DNA of 64,000 bases from Odontocerum albicorne. Lineage: Eukaryota; Arthropoda; Insecta; Trichoptera; Odontoceridae. Below, piece by piece: positions 22,741 to 35,830 of this stretch. A program made the position numbers and the translations under genes. The notes beneath the pieces are model-generated. The model saw only the letters and a program-made list of their open reading frames with translations. It was not told the DNA's origin and did not search any database. The stretch lies in NCBI GenBank assembly GCA_949825065.1, contig OX463849.1, positions 39,523,852 through 39,587,851 on the forward strand, in the 5' to 3' direction. Every line of letters begins with the position of its first letter. Within the stretch, counting starts at the first letter, position 1.

Positions 22741-24500
22741 TTGTATCTGAATTTGACCTAAAAATACGAAATTACTTTCCAAACACGATCCAATAAAAAA
22801 TTAATTATTTTTCTCCCTTTGATATTCTTATGATTGTAGTTCTAAAACACTACATTACATGAAAAACATCAAATAAATACGAATACAGTAATCCCTCAAT
22901 CTACTTGAATTCACTTGAACGCAGTTTATTCTGTTTGAAATTTTAAATGCATAATAGTGACATCTATTAACTAATTATTTGGCTTTTAAATCAATATTTT
23001 TTTAAACAACTGTAAGAGCAACCACAGTAACAATAGAAGAGTGATTTTGAATAGATCAGTTCCTTTTTTTGTATAAATAAATAGTATAGCTTTCATCAAA
23101 ATGTATGTTTTATTAGTCAGTAATCACTTATATAGACTTAATAAAAACTAAATTAAAGTTATTTTAGCAAGTAAAATATGTAGAGAACCATCTTTTTTTT
23201 ACATAACACTCAATGCTTCCATTTACTATGTTTAAAATATCCTCCATAATGTACATTAACTTAGTTGTGACTGCTAACCTTTTAAAATAATATGTGGGTT
23301 TTTCTTAAGCAACACTATTGAATTTTTCATTTTATGTCAGAGGCAACATTATGTCACTGATGTCAATAGTTTAGAGAATAAATAGACTTGTAATTTATTA
23401 TTGGCATCCTAGATGTTAACAATCTTTCAGACATAATTTCATCTAAATTTGTTTAATGACCCTTATGAGCTGCCTTTTATAGCTGCGTTTTTGCCTCTTC
23501 ATATGCTGCACGTATTACCAACACATAAATGACGAACGGCAAGTCTGTGCCTACTTCAATGGTTCTAAACCCGAAGGCTCTCTTACCGAGTCTGAAGAAA
23601 ATATTGTCTTCTGGTCACACTCTTCAAAATATCATCAATTTGGATATGTTGAAGAGAAGAACCGATACAAAAGAAGAAATATGGTAGACTGATTGTCATG
23701 TAACAATTTTTTCCAACTAATAACAATTGTTTTGGGTACGATAAGGAATTAAACTCCAAATCCATGGGTTAATTAATAGATAGACCTCTTACTAACTAGG
23801 ACAGATACCATTCAATTTATTTAAGAAATTCCATCTTAATGTGAATAAATAGATAATATTATACATCGCAGTGGTCAAATTTTAAAATGAATAATAAAAA
23901 AATATTGCAGAGAAGTGAATGCAATGAGCATTCAGTTGCTTGAAAATCTAGAATGCAATCATCTCATTCAGCAGAATTCATGAAATGTGTGTAAATTGCA
24001 GGTAATTGCTTCAATTTCATGGTCAAATAAACATGTAGGTAGAACATTCACTCGCTATGACAAGTGCTTCTATAGAGATTTATCAATTGATTTAATTCTC
24101 TTTTATTTTTAATTTAAAAAATAATTGTTAAAAACCTTATTATAAAATTTTAAAATAATTTTCCATAACTGCAAAGGGAAATTTATTTCAAATGATTTCT
24201 GTGAACACAAAATATTTATATATAAATTATCTATTAATTGAGAAGAATCATACGATAAATTAATTTTATTTATTATTACACATGACAAGAAATATACACA
24301 ATTTGAGAAAAAACAACAGGTAATTTGATTTGGACATATAATTTTAATGGATCTGGGTTTGTTGCCTTTCATTTGTCGTATCCCCAGTAAACTAGGCTTT
24401 TGCCTGTATCTCACTGAGGATATTTAGCATGAAAAAATAAATCGATACTTCTTTCCGATTTTTGATAACACAAAAAACCCCGTTGCACGCTCTCATCAAC
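22741..24500. other. EHD intron with repeat R copy 4, a SINE and a pogo-like relic
   Basis: About 22886-22950 reads CAGTAATCCCTCAATCTACT, resembling a pogo/Tigger terminus. 23470-23665 is a copy of repeat R. About 23680-23815 is a reverse-oriented SINE, with the complement of the tail at 23700 and a relic B box AAGGAATTAAACTCC. The rest is A+T rich without coding potential. An open frame at 23583-23765 is a shadow of these repeats. Confidence 0.45.
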
Positions 24501-24980
24501 CTGACAAACAGTGACACTCAACTACAACTGGAAACATCTTGCGAAACTCAACTCCTCACACATTATCACTCCAGAAAGACCAAAAATATTCATCCCACAA
24601 TATACCGCACACAATCATAAGAATAAAAATCAAAACAAATCCAAAACAAAAAAAAGAAGAAAAACACACAGAAACACAAATACAAAAACAACCAAAATTA
24701 AAACAACAAGAAGAGACCCACACTCACGAGCTCACATAAATCCTTTCCACTCGTCATTCATCCTGAAAGCCCAAGTACTCAAAATCCTGTCGCAATAACA
24801 ACCACGCTCCGATCGACTGTCTAAATGGTTTTCCTACCTTTACTTTTATTGAAGTCGGCACGCCATTGTATGTAATGGGAGCCAAATAAGCATATTGCCT
24901 TTGGGCAAAAGAGGTTTTAACTCTAGGGATAATGATACAATATCTAGGATGGAAACCATATTGTTGAAACCTTTTATCAA
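24500..24980. repeat. A/C-rich low-complexity stretch and dispersed repeat
   Basis: 24590-24720 is strongly A+C biased on the + strand (AAAACAAAAAAAAGAAGAAA and similar), which creates long Lys/Thr/Asn-rich open frames with no family resemblance. 24715-24835 aligns loosely with 48690-48800 (AAGCCCAAGTACTCAAAATC against AAGCTCAAGTACTCGAACTC), so it is part of a dispersed repeat. I do not treat either frame as a gene. Confidence 0.45.
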
Positions 24981-25800
24981 GATTTTACCTACCAATTTAA
25001 ATATTTATTTTATTAATAAGAATTATTCGATACCTTTGTAATATATCGAAATTAAACACTGTAAATCAGTATAAAATATATTTTCAAATGCATGAATAAT
25101 AATGATACAATATTTATAATGGTTACTATCAAACTTGAATAATGTCATCTATAAGTTTTCACGATTCAAAATATTATTGAAAGATTTTGTAAAAGTTCTA
25201 CATAAATTTTGGTCAGAATTGAATATTTATTTTATTAATCAGAATTATCTAATATCTCATTAATAATGTATAAATATTAAATACCAAGAGAGCATAAACA
25301 AATAAGTGACATCTGAGAAATGAGAGTTTATGACAGTTTCAATTTCGTTGCATTTAAGATATTATTTTGAGGTCTGTATCGATTATGGAATAAATAAATA
25401 TTAGATATGTACAAAAATGTACAAATATTATTTGGGAAATTACATAATGACCTTTGGATCATACATAGCAGCCATAATTATAGGGTAAATTTCAGGAATA
25501 ATTATTGACAAGTAGGTATTATCAAAAAGGCAGAGGAACTAGAGAACAGATATTGATTGATATTACTCGTACAACAAATCATTAAGAAATGCAGAGAATT
25601 TAATTTGTTTCTCAATATCTGTTTTGTTAATTTCAAAATGAATAAATAATGAAGATGGTGCTGGAAAACTGAGACAAAAGCATGAGAGAGAAGAGCGAGT
25701 GGAAATTTAATATCAAATCCACTGATGATACTCGTACAACACTGTTTACTACTTTGGAATTTATCAGTCTCACTTTCGGCCTTGCAATAGATCAATAACA
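24981..25800. other. EHD intron, A+T rich, grading into a LINE remnant
   Basis: No gene seen. TACTCGTA occurs at 25564-25571 and 25729-25736. From about 25500 the sequence may already be decayed non-LTR DNA, but its reading frame is not recoverable by eye. Confidence 0.35.
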
Positions 25801-26610
25801 AAAAAAGGTGATGATAATAGACCGTGCAAATGAGAATCAACCAGACATTTTACAGATTGGTAACTGTGAAGTTGGTGAAAAGTTACGTCCACCTGGAATT
25901 TCTCATTTCAAACCTGGGTAATTGTGGGTACAAAATTCAGAGGAACGCAATGATTATACATGAGAAACTTGAGTAAATATTGCGTGTCAAAAATGTCATT
26001 AGGAACACAAAAATGCGACTTATGAAGTCCCTGGTATTCCCTATCTTTTTGTACAATGCCAAGATATGGATTCTGAAATCGAGGGATTACCAGAATGTTG
26101 AAATTCTTGAGATGTGGTACTGGAGACGATTATTCAGAGTACCCGTTGGATAGCATGACAAACTAATGATTCAATACTATCGAAATTGAATATAATAGTC
26201 TATCATCGACTGCTCAGTAGCCTATCATCGACTGCTCAGTAGCCTATCATCGACTGCTCAGTAGCCTATCATCGACTGCTCAGTAGCCTATCATCGACTG
26301 TTCAGTAGCCTATCATTGACTGCTTAGTAGCCTATCATCGACTGCTCAGTTAAGAATTTTGGAATACTTCGGTTATGTTACCAGGGGTGAAGACTCAATG
26401 GAGACTCTTTGTGCAAGGAAGAATAGATCTAGTCAAAATGACACCACTCACTGCAAGAATGCTCTAGAGATGCTGGAACCGCACAAAGCGGAGACAAGTA
26501 ATCAGAACAGAGCCGGAATGAACATAACTCATCATAGCCCCGACCATTCTGGCAAGAGTGAGATGATCAAGAAGATTAATCTCGGCTCTTACATGAGTAT
26601 TAACGCTTGA
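25800..26610 (+). pseudogene. Non-LTR retrotransposon 3' coding remnant
   Basis: A decayed C-terminal part of a non-LTR ORF2. It begins IDRANENQPDILQIGNCEV, continues LMKSLVFPIFLYNAKIWIL and EILEMWYWRRLFRVPV, then LRILEYFGYVTRGEDSMETL after the minisatellite. The order and motifs match the region after the reverse transcriptase in insect non-LTR elements. It has stops, frameshifts and an internal 22-bp repeat expansion at 26196-26349. It lies in the large EHD intron. Confidence 0.78.
26196..26349. repeat. 22-bp minisatellite, seven copies, inside the LINE remnant
   Basis: TAGCCTATCATCGACTGCTCAG is repeated seven times head to tail with three or four substitutions in all. The final copy runs into a retroelement reading frame, SSTAQ-LRILEYFG, so the repeat unit derives from that coding sequence. 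The period is not a multiple of three. Confidence 0.9.
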
Positions 26611-26619
26611 TCATTGGTC

Positions 26620-28200
26620 ACATTTTTTTTTCGTGAGAATTGTCGATAAGACTGCTTTAACTAGATTCACAAATTTATTAATAAACTGCTGTGCAGTTTG
26701 GCAAATGCTAAATTAAATAAAATTATGTATTCAAACATTATTAAACCGTGCATATATTAGTATTTGTGCAAAAAAAGTGTAAATCTCTATTGATTTATTA
26801 ATGAATGATAATCAAGGTAAATTAGTAAAAAATATTTTTCATAATAAATTTAAAAAAATATTATTAATTTAATTAAAAACAAAAATGTTCATGGTTGAAA
26901 TATTACATAACGGAGAAATGCAAGTCACCTTTGTATAATTATTATTTATATTGCTCTCCTATTAAATCTGTTTTAAACTATTAAAAGTTTAAATAAACTT
27001 ACTTCAAATACATTTTAACCCGTAATTAAGAATATTGAATTGAAATTGTACTAATGAGCATTTTAATACTTCAAAGCTGTGACCAAACTAGCTCCTGAAT
27101 CTATGGCTATTGTTATTGATTATTTTAAGGGCATTGGAGGATTAACTGGAGTAAACTAAGAGTTTTATTTGCGAATATCTGCGGACGGATTAAGAACATC
27201 AAAAAAAAAATTGAATTCACACTCTTCTTAGCCTACGACCCTATGGACGAATACAAATGATTTAATGATAGTATGGTAATTTATCCAATCATTTAAATAG
27301 ATACTTGCACAAATTCATTGTTACTTTCCTTATTTCTACGGTATCAAAGCACACAGTTGGATATCTGCTACTAAATTGACAAAACATTCATTCATCTCCT
27401 AGCCTTGAAACCATCCAGTACTCGTACCCGCCCACTTTGGAGTATAACTAAGCCCAATCATATCCAACTCTAGTCCATGCTTGAATATTACAAATTGAGG
27501 AAATCATTCTGGGTGATATTAGATTTTCAATTTATATACATTAAATAACGGACCGATTGATTGATTAGAGTAGTCAAGTATATCTAGATAAGGGTTATCG
27601 GGGATAATAGTATTATCTATAAACGGCAGATATTAAATTATGTAGAACATTCAATGTGCAAGCAAAATTAATACAAATTAACTTTATTCCATGAAACAAT
27701 TAAAGTGTAGATTTCTTCAATACTTTTTAAGAGTGATACAGTCAAATATTATTACTTATCTTTCTGTAAGGATAAAGTTTAATTAAACGAATAATGTAAT
27801 ATTTGAACCAAAGGCAAATGAAGGTGAATTGTATATCATAGATTTTTATAGATTTTTTTTCTGTATGTGGTTAAAAGGATACAGAGACGTTCATAATGCC
27901 AAGGTTATTTATGGGTAGATTGATATTTGAAAGCATTGATTTACAGTCACAGTATATTGGAGTCCATGCTGGTTAACACAATCAACTCACAATGAAGTAC
28001 TAAATGAATGGAAATCGGCTGGACGTTGCATTTGTGTATTGCCTTACACAAAAGCATATTAGCACTGGAATAAGCTACATGATTTGTAGTAGGTTTGTTA
28101 GCAATTTGGGGTCAAAGATTTATGAAGTTGCGAGGAATATACACGTATAGAAAGATATTTTTAGGTTGAAAGTATTCATATTAATTTAATATACTGTGTG
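26620..28200. other. EHD intron, no feature recognised
   Basis: A+T-rich intronic sequence. TACTCGTA occurs at 27419-27426. No reading frame, repeat end or RNA gene could be supported. Confidence 0.35.
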
Positions 28201-28750
28201 AATCAGATATGGAGGAAATAATCTGGAAAAACCTGTTAATCTAACAACCAGTTCCTTGTGGGGTAGGCAGAGAGAAGGATCTCCACACATCTATTATTTG
28301 TGCTTCTTACTTTCCCTTATTTTATACTCCAATCAACTTGATCCAACCGCCTCAATTTTCCTCTACTCCATACATAATGCATTTCAAGATCTATATTTGT
28401 TTAGACATTATTTCTTTCAAAACAATCAAAATTTTTCTTTCTTTATTTTACTAACGACATACCCTTCTGCCAAGCATTAATTTCTGATTTCCTCATTCTT
28501 TCTCCTTTCTTACATAGACAAATTCACATTTTCACAAATGCATCTTGCTTAATGTATATATTTGATTTTGATCAAATAAATATATCAAGGTCGATATATA
28601 TTTCATTGGTTCTATTTTTCATAATATTTTAAACATCTCTAAATGTAAAGTGTTGTAATAAGTACCAAGCAAAGCTTCACCCGAGATAAGGACTACATTT
28701 TTAATTGAACGTAAATTAGTTTTGTAAATAACGAATAGGGATTAAAAAGC
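28200..28750. repeat. Probable retroelement 3' fragment
   Basis: CCTTGTGGGGTAGGCAGAGA at 28255 resembles CCTGTCAGAGTAGGTAGAGG at 46540 and CCTGTTGGGGTAACCAGAGA at 61095, each followed by pyrimidine-rich sequence. The three are probably copies of one repeat end, likely non-LTR. The pyrimidine-rich open frame at 28256-28480 is not a gene. Confidence 0.4.
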
Positions 28751-28806
28751 CTAATATGTAATAGCATCAAATATAAAAAATACAACAATTCTAAGCACAG
28801 ACAAAC

Positions 28807-30031
28807 CTTTAATATGTAGATCTATAGTAGTTTGCTTTTCCTCAATGGGAATTTTGGCCATCAACATAGATATTTCATTAGATAATACAGAATCGACAAC
28901 TTCAATAAGTCTTTCTTTTAAAGGATTAAACTTGGAAAAATTTTGATTCATTAGGTTTTCTTGCATCTTCCTAATGTCTGGGAAGTCTCCGGGTGAGATG
29001 TGATGCTCTTTTTGGATCTTATCGTAAATTTGGCCGAGATTTTTGATGAGCTCTCTTTTTTTGGAGTCTTTGCCAAAAACAGCCGGCATATCTTTTTTCA
29101 ATTCCGATATAATATAAGCGTTAACTTTGGCTAATCTAGCTCTCTTGATAAGATCATTCAACTTTCGAAGTAGAGCGTTTCTCGGTAAACTTTGTAAATC
29201 CTTAAACAAGTCGTGTTCTTCATCTTCAAAAAGTTTTCTGTTCATATCAAAGCGCAGTGGCTGATCCCAAAAAGAACCAACATACACTCGAGCAACCTCT
29301 GGGGTCTGTAGAACTTTACCTAAAGACCACATTAAAGCTCCGTAAACTTTCATAAGTTGTTGATGATCAACCATATCTGACTTATTCAAAACTATTCGAA
29401 TTTTATCTTCGTGTCCATGGAGAGCTTCAATAGACCTTCGGAATTCATCTGATATATCTAATTTATGAGCATCGAATAGGAGAATAATTCTATCAACTCT
29501 CTCGGCAAACCACTCTAAGACACCGGTAAAATCATAACCTCTATCGATTCGTTGCTTCTCTCCTGACAAAATACCAGGTGTGTCGATGATCGAGATTCCT
29601 TCAAGAACTGGTGAATTAAGAGTGGAGCATTGAAATCTATTCAAGAAAGCATTACCAAATTTGCTTAACGGTTTGAATTGCTTATTAGGATCCACAACCA
29701 AAGCGTTTCCAGGTATAATTCCTTCTTTCTGATCGTACATAACAGCGATAAATCTATCGGTTGTCGGTTCAGGTCCAATTCTGATGCCTGGGAAATCTCG
29801 TTCTAGGAGGTATTTGATAAACGTAGTTTTACCAGTCGAATACTGTCCAACGAGTAGGATCATAGGTTTCGCATCAAAATCTGGATCTTCTAGCTTGGGC
29901 GAATGGAAATCGTGAAACTGGTAGTGAGTCTCTAAAGGTAGTATTTTCGTTTTGTAAATTCTTTTAAGTCCTTCCACGACATTTTCAACATATTCTTCTT
30001 TATTGGTAGATTTCGACATCCAACTAAACAT
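28807..30031 (-). CDS. EHD/Past1 protein, alternative G-domain exon A
   Basis: One exon encodes the whole N-terminal helical and dynamin-type G region of an EHD protein, about 408 residues starting at MFSWMSK. Visible nucleotide-binding motifs are the P-loop GQYSTGKTTF, the switch I Thr in GPEPTTDRF, the DTPGILSG motif, and LNKSDMVD as the NKxD specificity motif. The helical part includes RLAKVNAYIISELKKDMP and EHHISPGDFP. The exon ends ATTAAAG/GTTTGT, leaving one G, and so is in phase with 22057-22227. By eye it is about 84% identical in protein to exon B but heavily diverged at third codon positions, so both copies look old and selected. The ATG matches the usual EHD start MFSW. No further EHD exon lies between A and B. 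Confidence 0.93.
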
Positions 30032-32006
30032 TTTGAAAAACTTAAATATAACTTAATGTCGGCGTATTGTATCGAACTATTCACCCACACTCAATCTTAC
30101 TCTTCGGCACCAGACTTCACGTTAAACTACTAGGCTATGCAAAATAAAGACTATGGGTACCTAATCTTATCTAACACCAGATATTTCCAAACATTGAGGC
30201 ATTATTTTTTTCGTTTTGTACAAAACTTAAAATAAAATAATAAAGCCTTCACTATAAATATTTTAACAAATGTTTACTAGAAAGCAAGATAATAATTGTA
30301 TATATTGCGGTAATGAATATAAAAATATGCAATTTAGGTAATATACAAGGGAACAAAAATGTATATACTGATTTCTACTAAAAGTGATTTTAACATATTT
30401 AAATTCTCTACTAGTGTGAATAGCATACCCAAAGAGTTTGTTATATATTTACCTTGCATAGTTTGTAGTCTTGAAAGAGAAATAGAATCTGGTAGAAAAG
30501 AAATATTTTTCTTTATTTTCTTTATTAATTAAAATGAACTAAACTGACGATAAGTAGATTGAAAATAGATTATTGTGTGACTTAAATAAATAGTAGGTGA
30601 ATAATTCATTGGACTTTATAAACATCAAACAGAAAGATGTAAAGATATGTAAAAAAAAATGTTTAATGAAATATATTTGCATTTATTTAAGGATTTTTTG
30701 ACTAACTATTTTTCTTTGTAACGATTACTAATTGTGAGTTTTTTGCCATGCAGAAATTACATACCTATAAATGATAGAAAAAAATTAAAATAAACTATTA
30801 ATTCTTACAATTTACTAAATAATGCACAAAGTATTCTGTGAGTTCTTGTAAGATAAAAAAAAAAATTATCATTTATTTTAGTTATGTTATTACTTTTCTT
30901 AAATTCGTGTATAATTTTACCATGGTAAATATCAATATTCTACCTTTTATCGAAAATCGCAAAACAACACTCACAACTCATTCCACAAATTAACACTAAA
31001 ATAGCGTGCCCATGACTGTCAAACTAAAGAGTGGAAAGTGGTGCAATGTGTTATAAATAAAACTGAGAGAATGCCAAGTGTTGCCAGAGAACAACTTATG
31101 ACAGAAAATAATAAGCTATTATGACATTCTTAAGAAATTATTTTATAAAAACGTTACTTATTGTTGCAGTGTTCAGATTTGATAATCAATATGAACATGT
31201 AGTTCGATTGTTTAAATTTGTAGTTCGTTTGTTAAAGTTGTAGTTCATTTGTTTAAATTTCAGGGCACTTGTTACTTCTGTTATAACATTTTATGAAAAT
31301 TGCTATAAAGTTTGTTTTATTTTATTTAATTAGCTTTCAATTAACCTGTCCATTTTATACCCTCGAACTGATGTGTTTTTCAAGTATCCCTTCTTACATA
31401 GTGTGCATAATTTTCACACTAATTTAAATGAATTCTTCTTATTGTATGACTCATACTCTCTTTCTAAATTAATTTATTCGCAAATTACAAATTCTTTCCT
31501 AAAAAATTCTTAAATAATTTACCAAGATTATTTATACAAGGTCATTAATATAATTTTCTTTTACTTTGTTATTGGTATAAATTATCATTATAACGGATAC
31601 ATTGCCTTATTTACAAAATAATAACTTGTCTATATGTTTAAGTTGTTTGTATGATATATGTGTATGTTGTATTTAGACAAATTTGGAAATAATTACAGGT
31701 GATTTCGAAATAAAAATAACATTTATATAAAGGATATTTTTCTATATAGAATGAATACAGACAAAATCATAGGTATCCTTATACCACTGAAAACTAAATG
31801 AAAGAATGTTTTCATCAGGAGACTTTCTGTACAGATGTCTAGTGCAAGGACGCTGGTCTTCTACTTAGAGGTTTTAAGTTTGATTTTTGATAGTAAGAAA
31901 AATTGTCCAAGTTGGGCTCTTTTATGACCAAGCCTTTAACAAGCTTCTGTAAGTAGATTGCATTGTATATAATAAAATAGGCATTCTGTCAAATGTTTTA
32001 ATCTTA
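30032..32006. other. Sequence between EHD exon A and a mariner
   Basis: A+T rich. The first 150 bp upstream of exon A on the - strand would hold its 5' untranslated region and promoter if A is a first exon; no TATA box is convincing. At 31200-31260 TAGTTCRTTTGTTTAAATT is repeated about three times. About 31840-31930 is a degenerate + strand SINE. Confidence 0.4.
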
Positions 32007-33234
32007 TCAGGTGTACAAATAAGCCACCGCCGTTTGACAAAAGTTGACACCACCAGTAAGTTATGGTTAAAATTGTCAGATGTAAAACGTCATTGTTGTA
32101 AGGTTGGACATCTGTCAACAACATAACCTTGAAATATTAGTGAATTTTTATCAGTATAATATATTCTTTTGTGTGCGAAAATGTCAAGTTTTGAGCCGAA
32201 TAAGCGTCATTTGCGGGAACTTTTGATTTCCTTCTTCAATTTGAAGAAATCTGCAGCAGAGGCGTATCGATTGCTTGTAGAAGCATATGGTGAGGCTGCC
32301 TTAAGTGAGAGAAGTTGTCGTGAGTGGTTTCAAAAGTTTAAGAACGGTGAATTTGACATCGAAGATAAAGAACGTAGCGGAAGGCCGAAAGTGTACGAAG
32401 ACGCGGAATTGGAAGTATTATTAGATTAAGATTTGTGCCAAATGTAAGAAGAACTTGCACTTACATTTGGAGTGACTCAACAAGCATATGAACTGACACC
32501 GAGAAACGTTGAACGTCAATTTTCTACATGTGAAATGCTGCTTGCCAGGCATAAACTAAAGGGTTTTCTGCACCGTATAGTCACTGGTGATGAAAAATGG
32601 ATCCACTATGATAATCCAAAAAGGATGAAATCATGGGGACCCCCTGGCCATGCTTCAACATCTACGGCTAAGCCAAATATTCATGGAAAAACACTCTTGT
32701 TGTGTATTTGGTGGGATCAGCTTGGTGTCGTGTATTATGAGTTGCTCAAACCCGAAACCATTACTGGGGCTGCCTACCGAACACAATTGATGAGATTGAG
32801 TCGAGCACTCAAGGAAAAGCACGCCCACTACTACTCCAGACATGACAAAATTATTCTCCTGCATGATAATGCTCGTCCACATGTTGCGGCGCCGGTCAAA
32901 ACCTGTTTGGAAACACTCAATTGGGAAGTTTTACCCCACCCGCCATATTCACCAGACATTGCTCTTTCTGATTTCCACTTGTTTTGATCGATGACGCATG
33001 GCCTGTCTGAGCAGCACTTTACATTATTTGAAGATACCAAAAATTGGGTCGATTCGTGGATAGCCTCAAAAGATGAAGCATTCTTCCGACGCGGTATCCG
33101 TATGCTGCCAGAAAGATAGGAAAAAGTAGTGGCAAGCGATGGGCAATACTTCGAATAAAACATGAGGTTCCGTTCTTTCACAATAAATGCCCAATTTTTG
33201 ATAAAAAACGGCGGAAACTTATTTGTACACCTAA
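32007..33234 (+). mobile_element. Mariner element with T(C/T)AGGTGTAC termini (dead)
   Basis: A 1228-bp element flanked by TA. The left end TCAGGTGTACAAATAAG and the right end, reading inward TTAGGTGTACAAATAAG, are inverted repeats. The transposase starts at 32181 with MSSFEPNKRHLRELLISFF and has the helix-turn-helix part EAALSERSCREWFQKF. A stop at 32427 and a deletion of the second helix-turn-helix region follow. The catalytic half from 32472 contains VTGDEKWIHYDN (first Asp), LLHDNARPH (second Asp) and PPYSPDIALSDFH (third Asp). Two further stops follow. It resembles the mellifera-type mariners. All three acidic residues are still visible, but the protein is broken. Confidence 0.92.
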
Positions 33235-35636
33235 TATATTATTTTATTTTAATATTTTCAAGTAAATACACGACAGATTTATTGATTTAAAGCCATTTCT
33301 TCTAATCAACCAGCTTCTTATATCTATCCATGAGCATGTCTATCTCATATTTATGTTCGTAACATTTAAGTTGTTAATAGTATAGCGAATGGGTATTAAA
33401 GGGGAAATTAAGCTATATTGAAGTGCTTTTAGCAAAATGAATATAACTTTCAAAGGTCATTCTGCTCAGTCTTGAGAGGAAAGTGTTCTATAAATGCATC
33501 TTGTATTTAATGATATTAAATGGAAGACAATGAATTAATTTAGTAAGGATATAAGTAGACGGAGTTATGCTTTGGGCTATGGAGAAAAACACAAATGGCG
33601 AAACCAGAAAAGATCGTAGAAATAACAGAGGTTGTTGAAATAATAGTTCAAGTGAAATTAGTGAAAATTAGTACTTAGTGTAATTGTAATTGGGCTATCA
33701 TGTTGCAAGAATACAGGATTAATGATGAACAAATACTGTAATTCAATAATATCCCCTTAGCAACAGAAGACTAAAAATGGCTGATATTATTCCTAACGAA
33801 TAAAGCTAACGCTAGAAGCAGACCCTCTTTGTGTAACAGCAGAAATCCATGCAAAGTGGATAAAAAAAAAAAGATGCCACAAATGTCCCTAGATTCCATA
33901 GTGAATATATCGATACATTCTAGGTAAAGACCAAAGCCATCATCATACAAATTGACAAGAGAGACAAAAAACAAAAACATACTTAAAGACTAAATTATTT
34001 GAAACAATAGTGTACTATACATTTTTTCCTATTAAAATTCCACAATAATGGTTACACCTTTATATCTGGTATGCATTAATATAAGTAATAAAATAAATAA
34101 CATATTTATATTATATACTTAACAGAAAGCATAAGTAATTCATTGTTAAAATTAAACGTTTTGAAAAACTAAACATCAGTTTGAGGAACACTGGATCAGC
34201 TGAATTTAAAATAAATGTGTTGGGTGCAATATTTCTCACAAGTTCATCTTACATTTAATAAAATGATTAGGCACCATTAAGTCAATAGAGACACTCAAAC
34301 ATCGTCCAATGTACTTAACGCATCAGCAATCATTTGATAACTTATCAATAAACTATTGCTCACTTCTTCGCAGTTCAGAAAAAATCAAGATATTTTCAAG
34401 GATCTCATCAAGAAATTTTAATAAGGTTACTAGAGCACTTCACTAATTGGTTTGTATTACGTAAGATTTATTCAAGCATGGCTGGAATCATAGATATCAT
34501 GAATGTCTTCTGAAAATGAGTTCACAGGGTGATCAATACTTGATTCAAAGAATTAATGAGGTTGCAATTCAATTCCCAGACCACTTCCGATTTTAAAAAA
34601 GGAATCATTTTACAGCAAAGTAAAAAAATTAATTGGTTATCGGTGGTTTAACGTGTTCCCCGCGGGGAGCACAAACGCCTGTGATCTGACGACAATCCAA
34701 GTTTCAAATCACAAATACTTAAAAAAAATGACACAAAACCGGAATAAAAATTGAACTAAAATTTAAAATAATCTTTATTCTAGCGACATCTCTGAAAACC
34801 TTGTCAAATAATATATTAGTTTATGAGATATTGTTGAATAAACAGAGCGCCTAATTTTTTTGGTTTCTCAATATTTCCAGCATTAACGACCTGTCGCGCG
34901 GATCGAGTCCTGCGATGAGTCTCTCTTACGTAAATAAACATTACTAAGTCTCTCTTACGTAAATAAACATTACTAGTGCTATATGCATTTGATTGGGTGA
35001 GTGTCATGAAGCATTGATTTGATCGTAGCATTCCTTTGTTTATTTTACGTAATTTTAAGTTTATCTCCTTTATTTAATGAGTCTCCTTAAGAGTAATGAC
35101 TATTATTTATTATCAGAAAATTACTTAAGTGTCATGTTTACTTGGTGTTGTAATCAAATATCAGTGGTTCTAAACAAAATATGTGTTTAAACTTAGAAAT
35201 TAAAAAGCGCTGAAATTGTGCCGCGCGCAGGATTCGTGGAATTTGATTTTTAACACGGTGAACAGGTTAAGGAAAGGAATGTTTATCTGCATTATCCAAT
35301 ACATATGTATTAAACTAAACATAACTATGTGGACAAAATAATTTTCAGAATGACCAAGTGAGCGAATAGGTGAGGAATCCTGGGAACAATCTCCCATAAC
35401 AGATCTGCTGAGTGTGAAAATGGCATTCCTGACTGTTAGGTGCTTGGGGAAATATAAAGTGTCAAAAGTATGTACAAAGTACTTTGTCAAAAGAATGCTG
35501 ATCTGCGGTCAATGGTGGGTACTATTAGATATCCCCAAGACATAGGAAATGTTTGACGGAGGTACTCTGACTTTTAATGGGACTCCCTCAGTTGGATATA
35601 GAGGTCCAGTGGTGCACTATGATTATTCTCAGTAAG
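33235..35636. other. Large EHD intron, small repeats only
   Basis: No exon recognised. About 34643-34670 is a near-perfect G+C palindrome (GTTCCCCGCGGGGAGC) in otherwise A+T-rich DNA. 34917-34974 holds two tandem copies of a 29-bp unit (AGTCTCTCTTACGTAAATAA...). About 34880-34915 and 35215-35240 contain CpG-rich islets (CTGTCGCGCGGATCGAG; GTGCCGCGCGCAGG). Confidence 0.4.
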
Positions 35637-35830
35637 GAACACCCTCAATGGTCTAGTTGGTAAGACACCTGTCTTTCAATCTGGGGGTTGCGGACTCAAT
35701 TTCCGTTAGTACCAGATTTTTTAAAAAGGATTTGAGTCTATTTTTCACTTAAGGCTTTTTAACACCTTTTTGGTTTGTTGGAAGTTATTTCCACATGGTA
35801 ATAAATCCACTAGGTTGTACTGTATACAAC
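35637..35830 (+). repeat. tRNA-derived SINE, divergent head
   Basis: The head is CAATGGTCTAGTTGGTAAGA (A-box-like), then TGCGGACTCAATTTCCG (decayed B box). The tail is TGGTTTGTTGGAAGTTATTT, ATGGTAATAAATCCACTAGG. It has the same tail as the other copies but a different tRNA-like head. Confidence 0.65.

Noticed and set aside
24511..24798. Lys/Thr-rich open frames
   Set aside because: Product of an A/C-rich low-complexity stretch; two frames are open at once and neither shows conserved sequence.
26196..26349. CRISPR-like array
   Set aside because: The units are contiguous with no unique spacers, and the genome is eukaryotic; it is a minisatellite.
28256..28480. Small hydrophobic open frame
   Set aside because: It lies in a pyrimidine-rich repeat end also seen at 46540 and 61095; there is no coding evidence.
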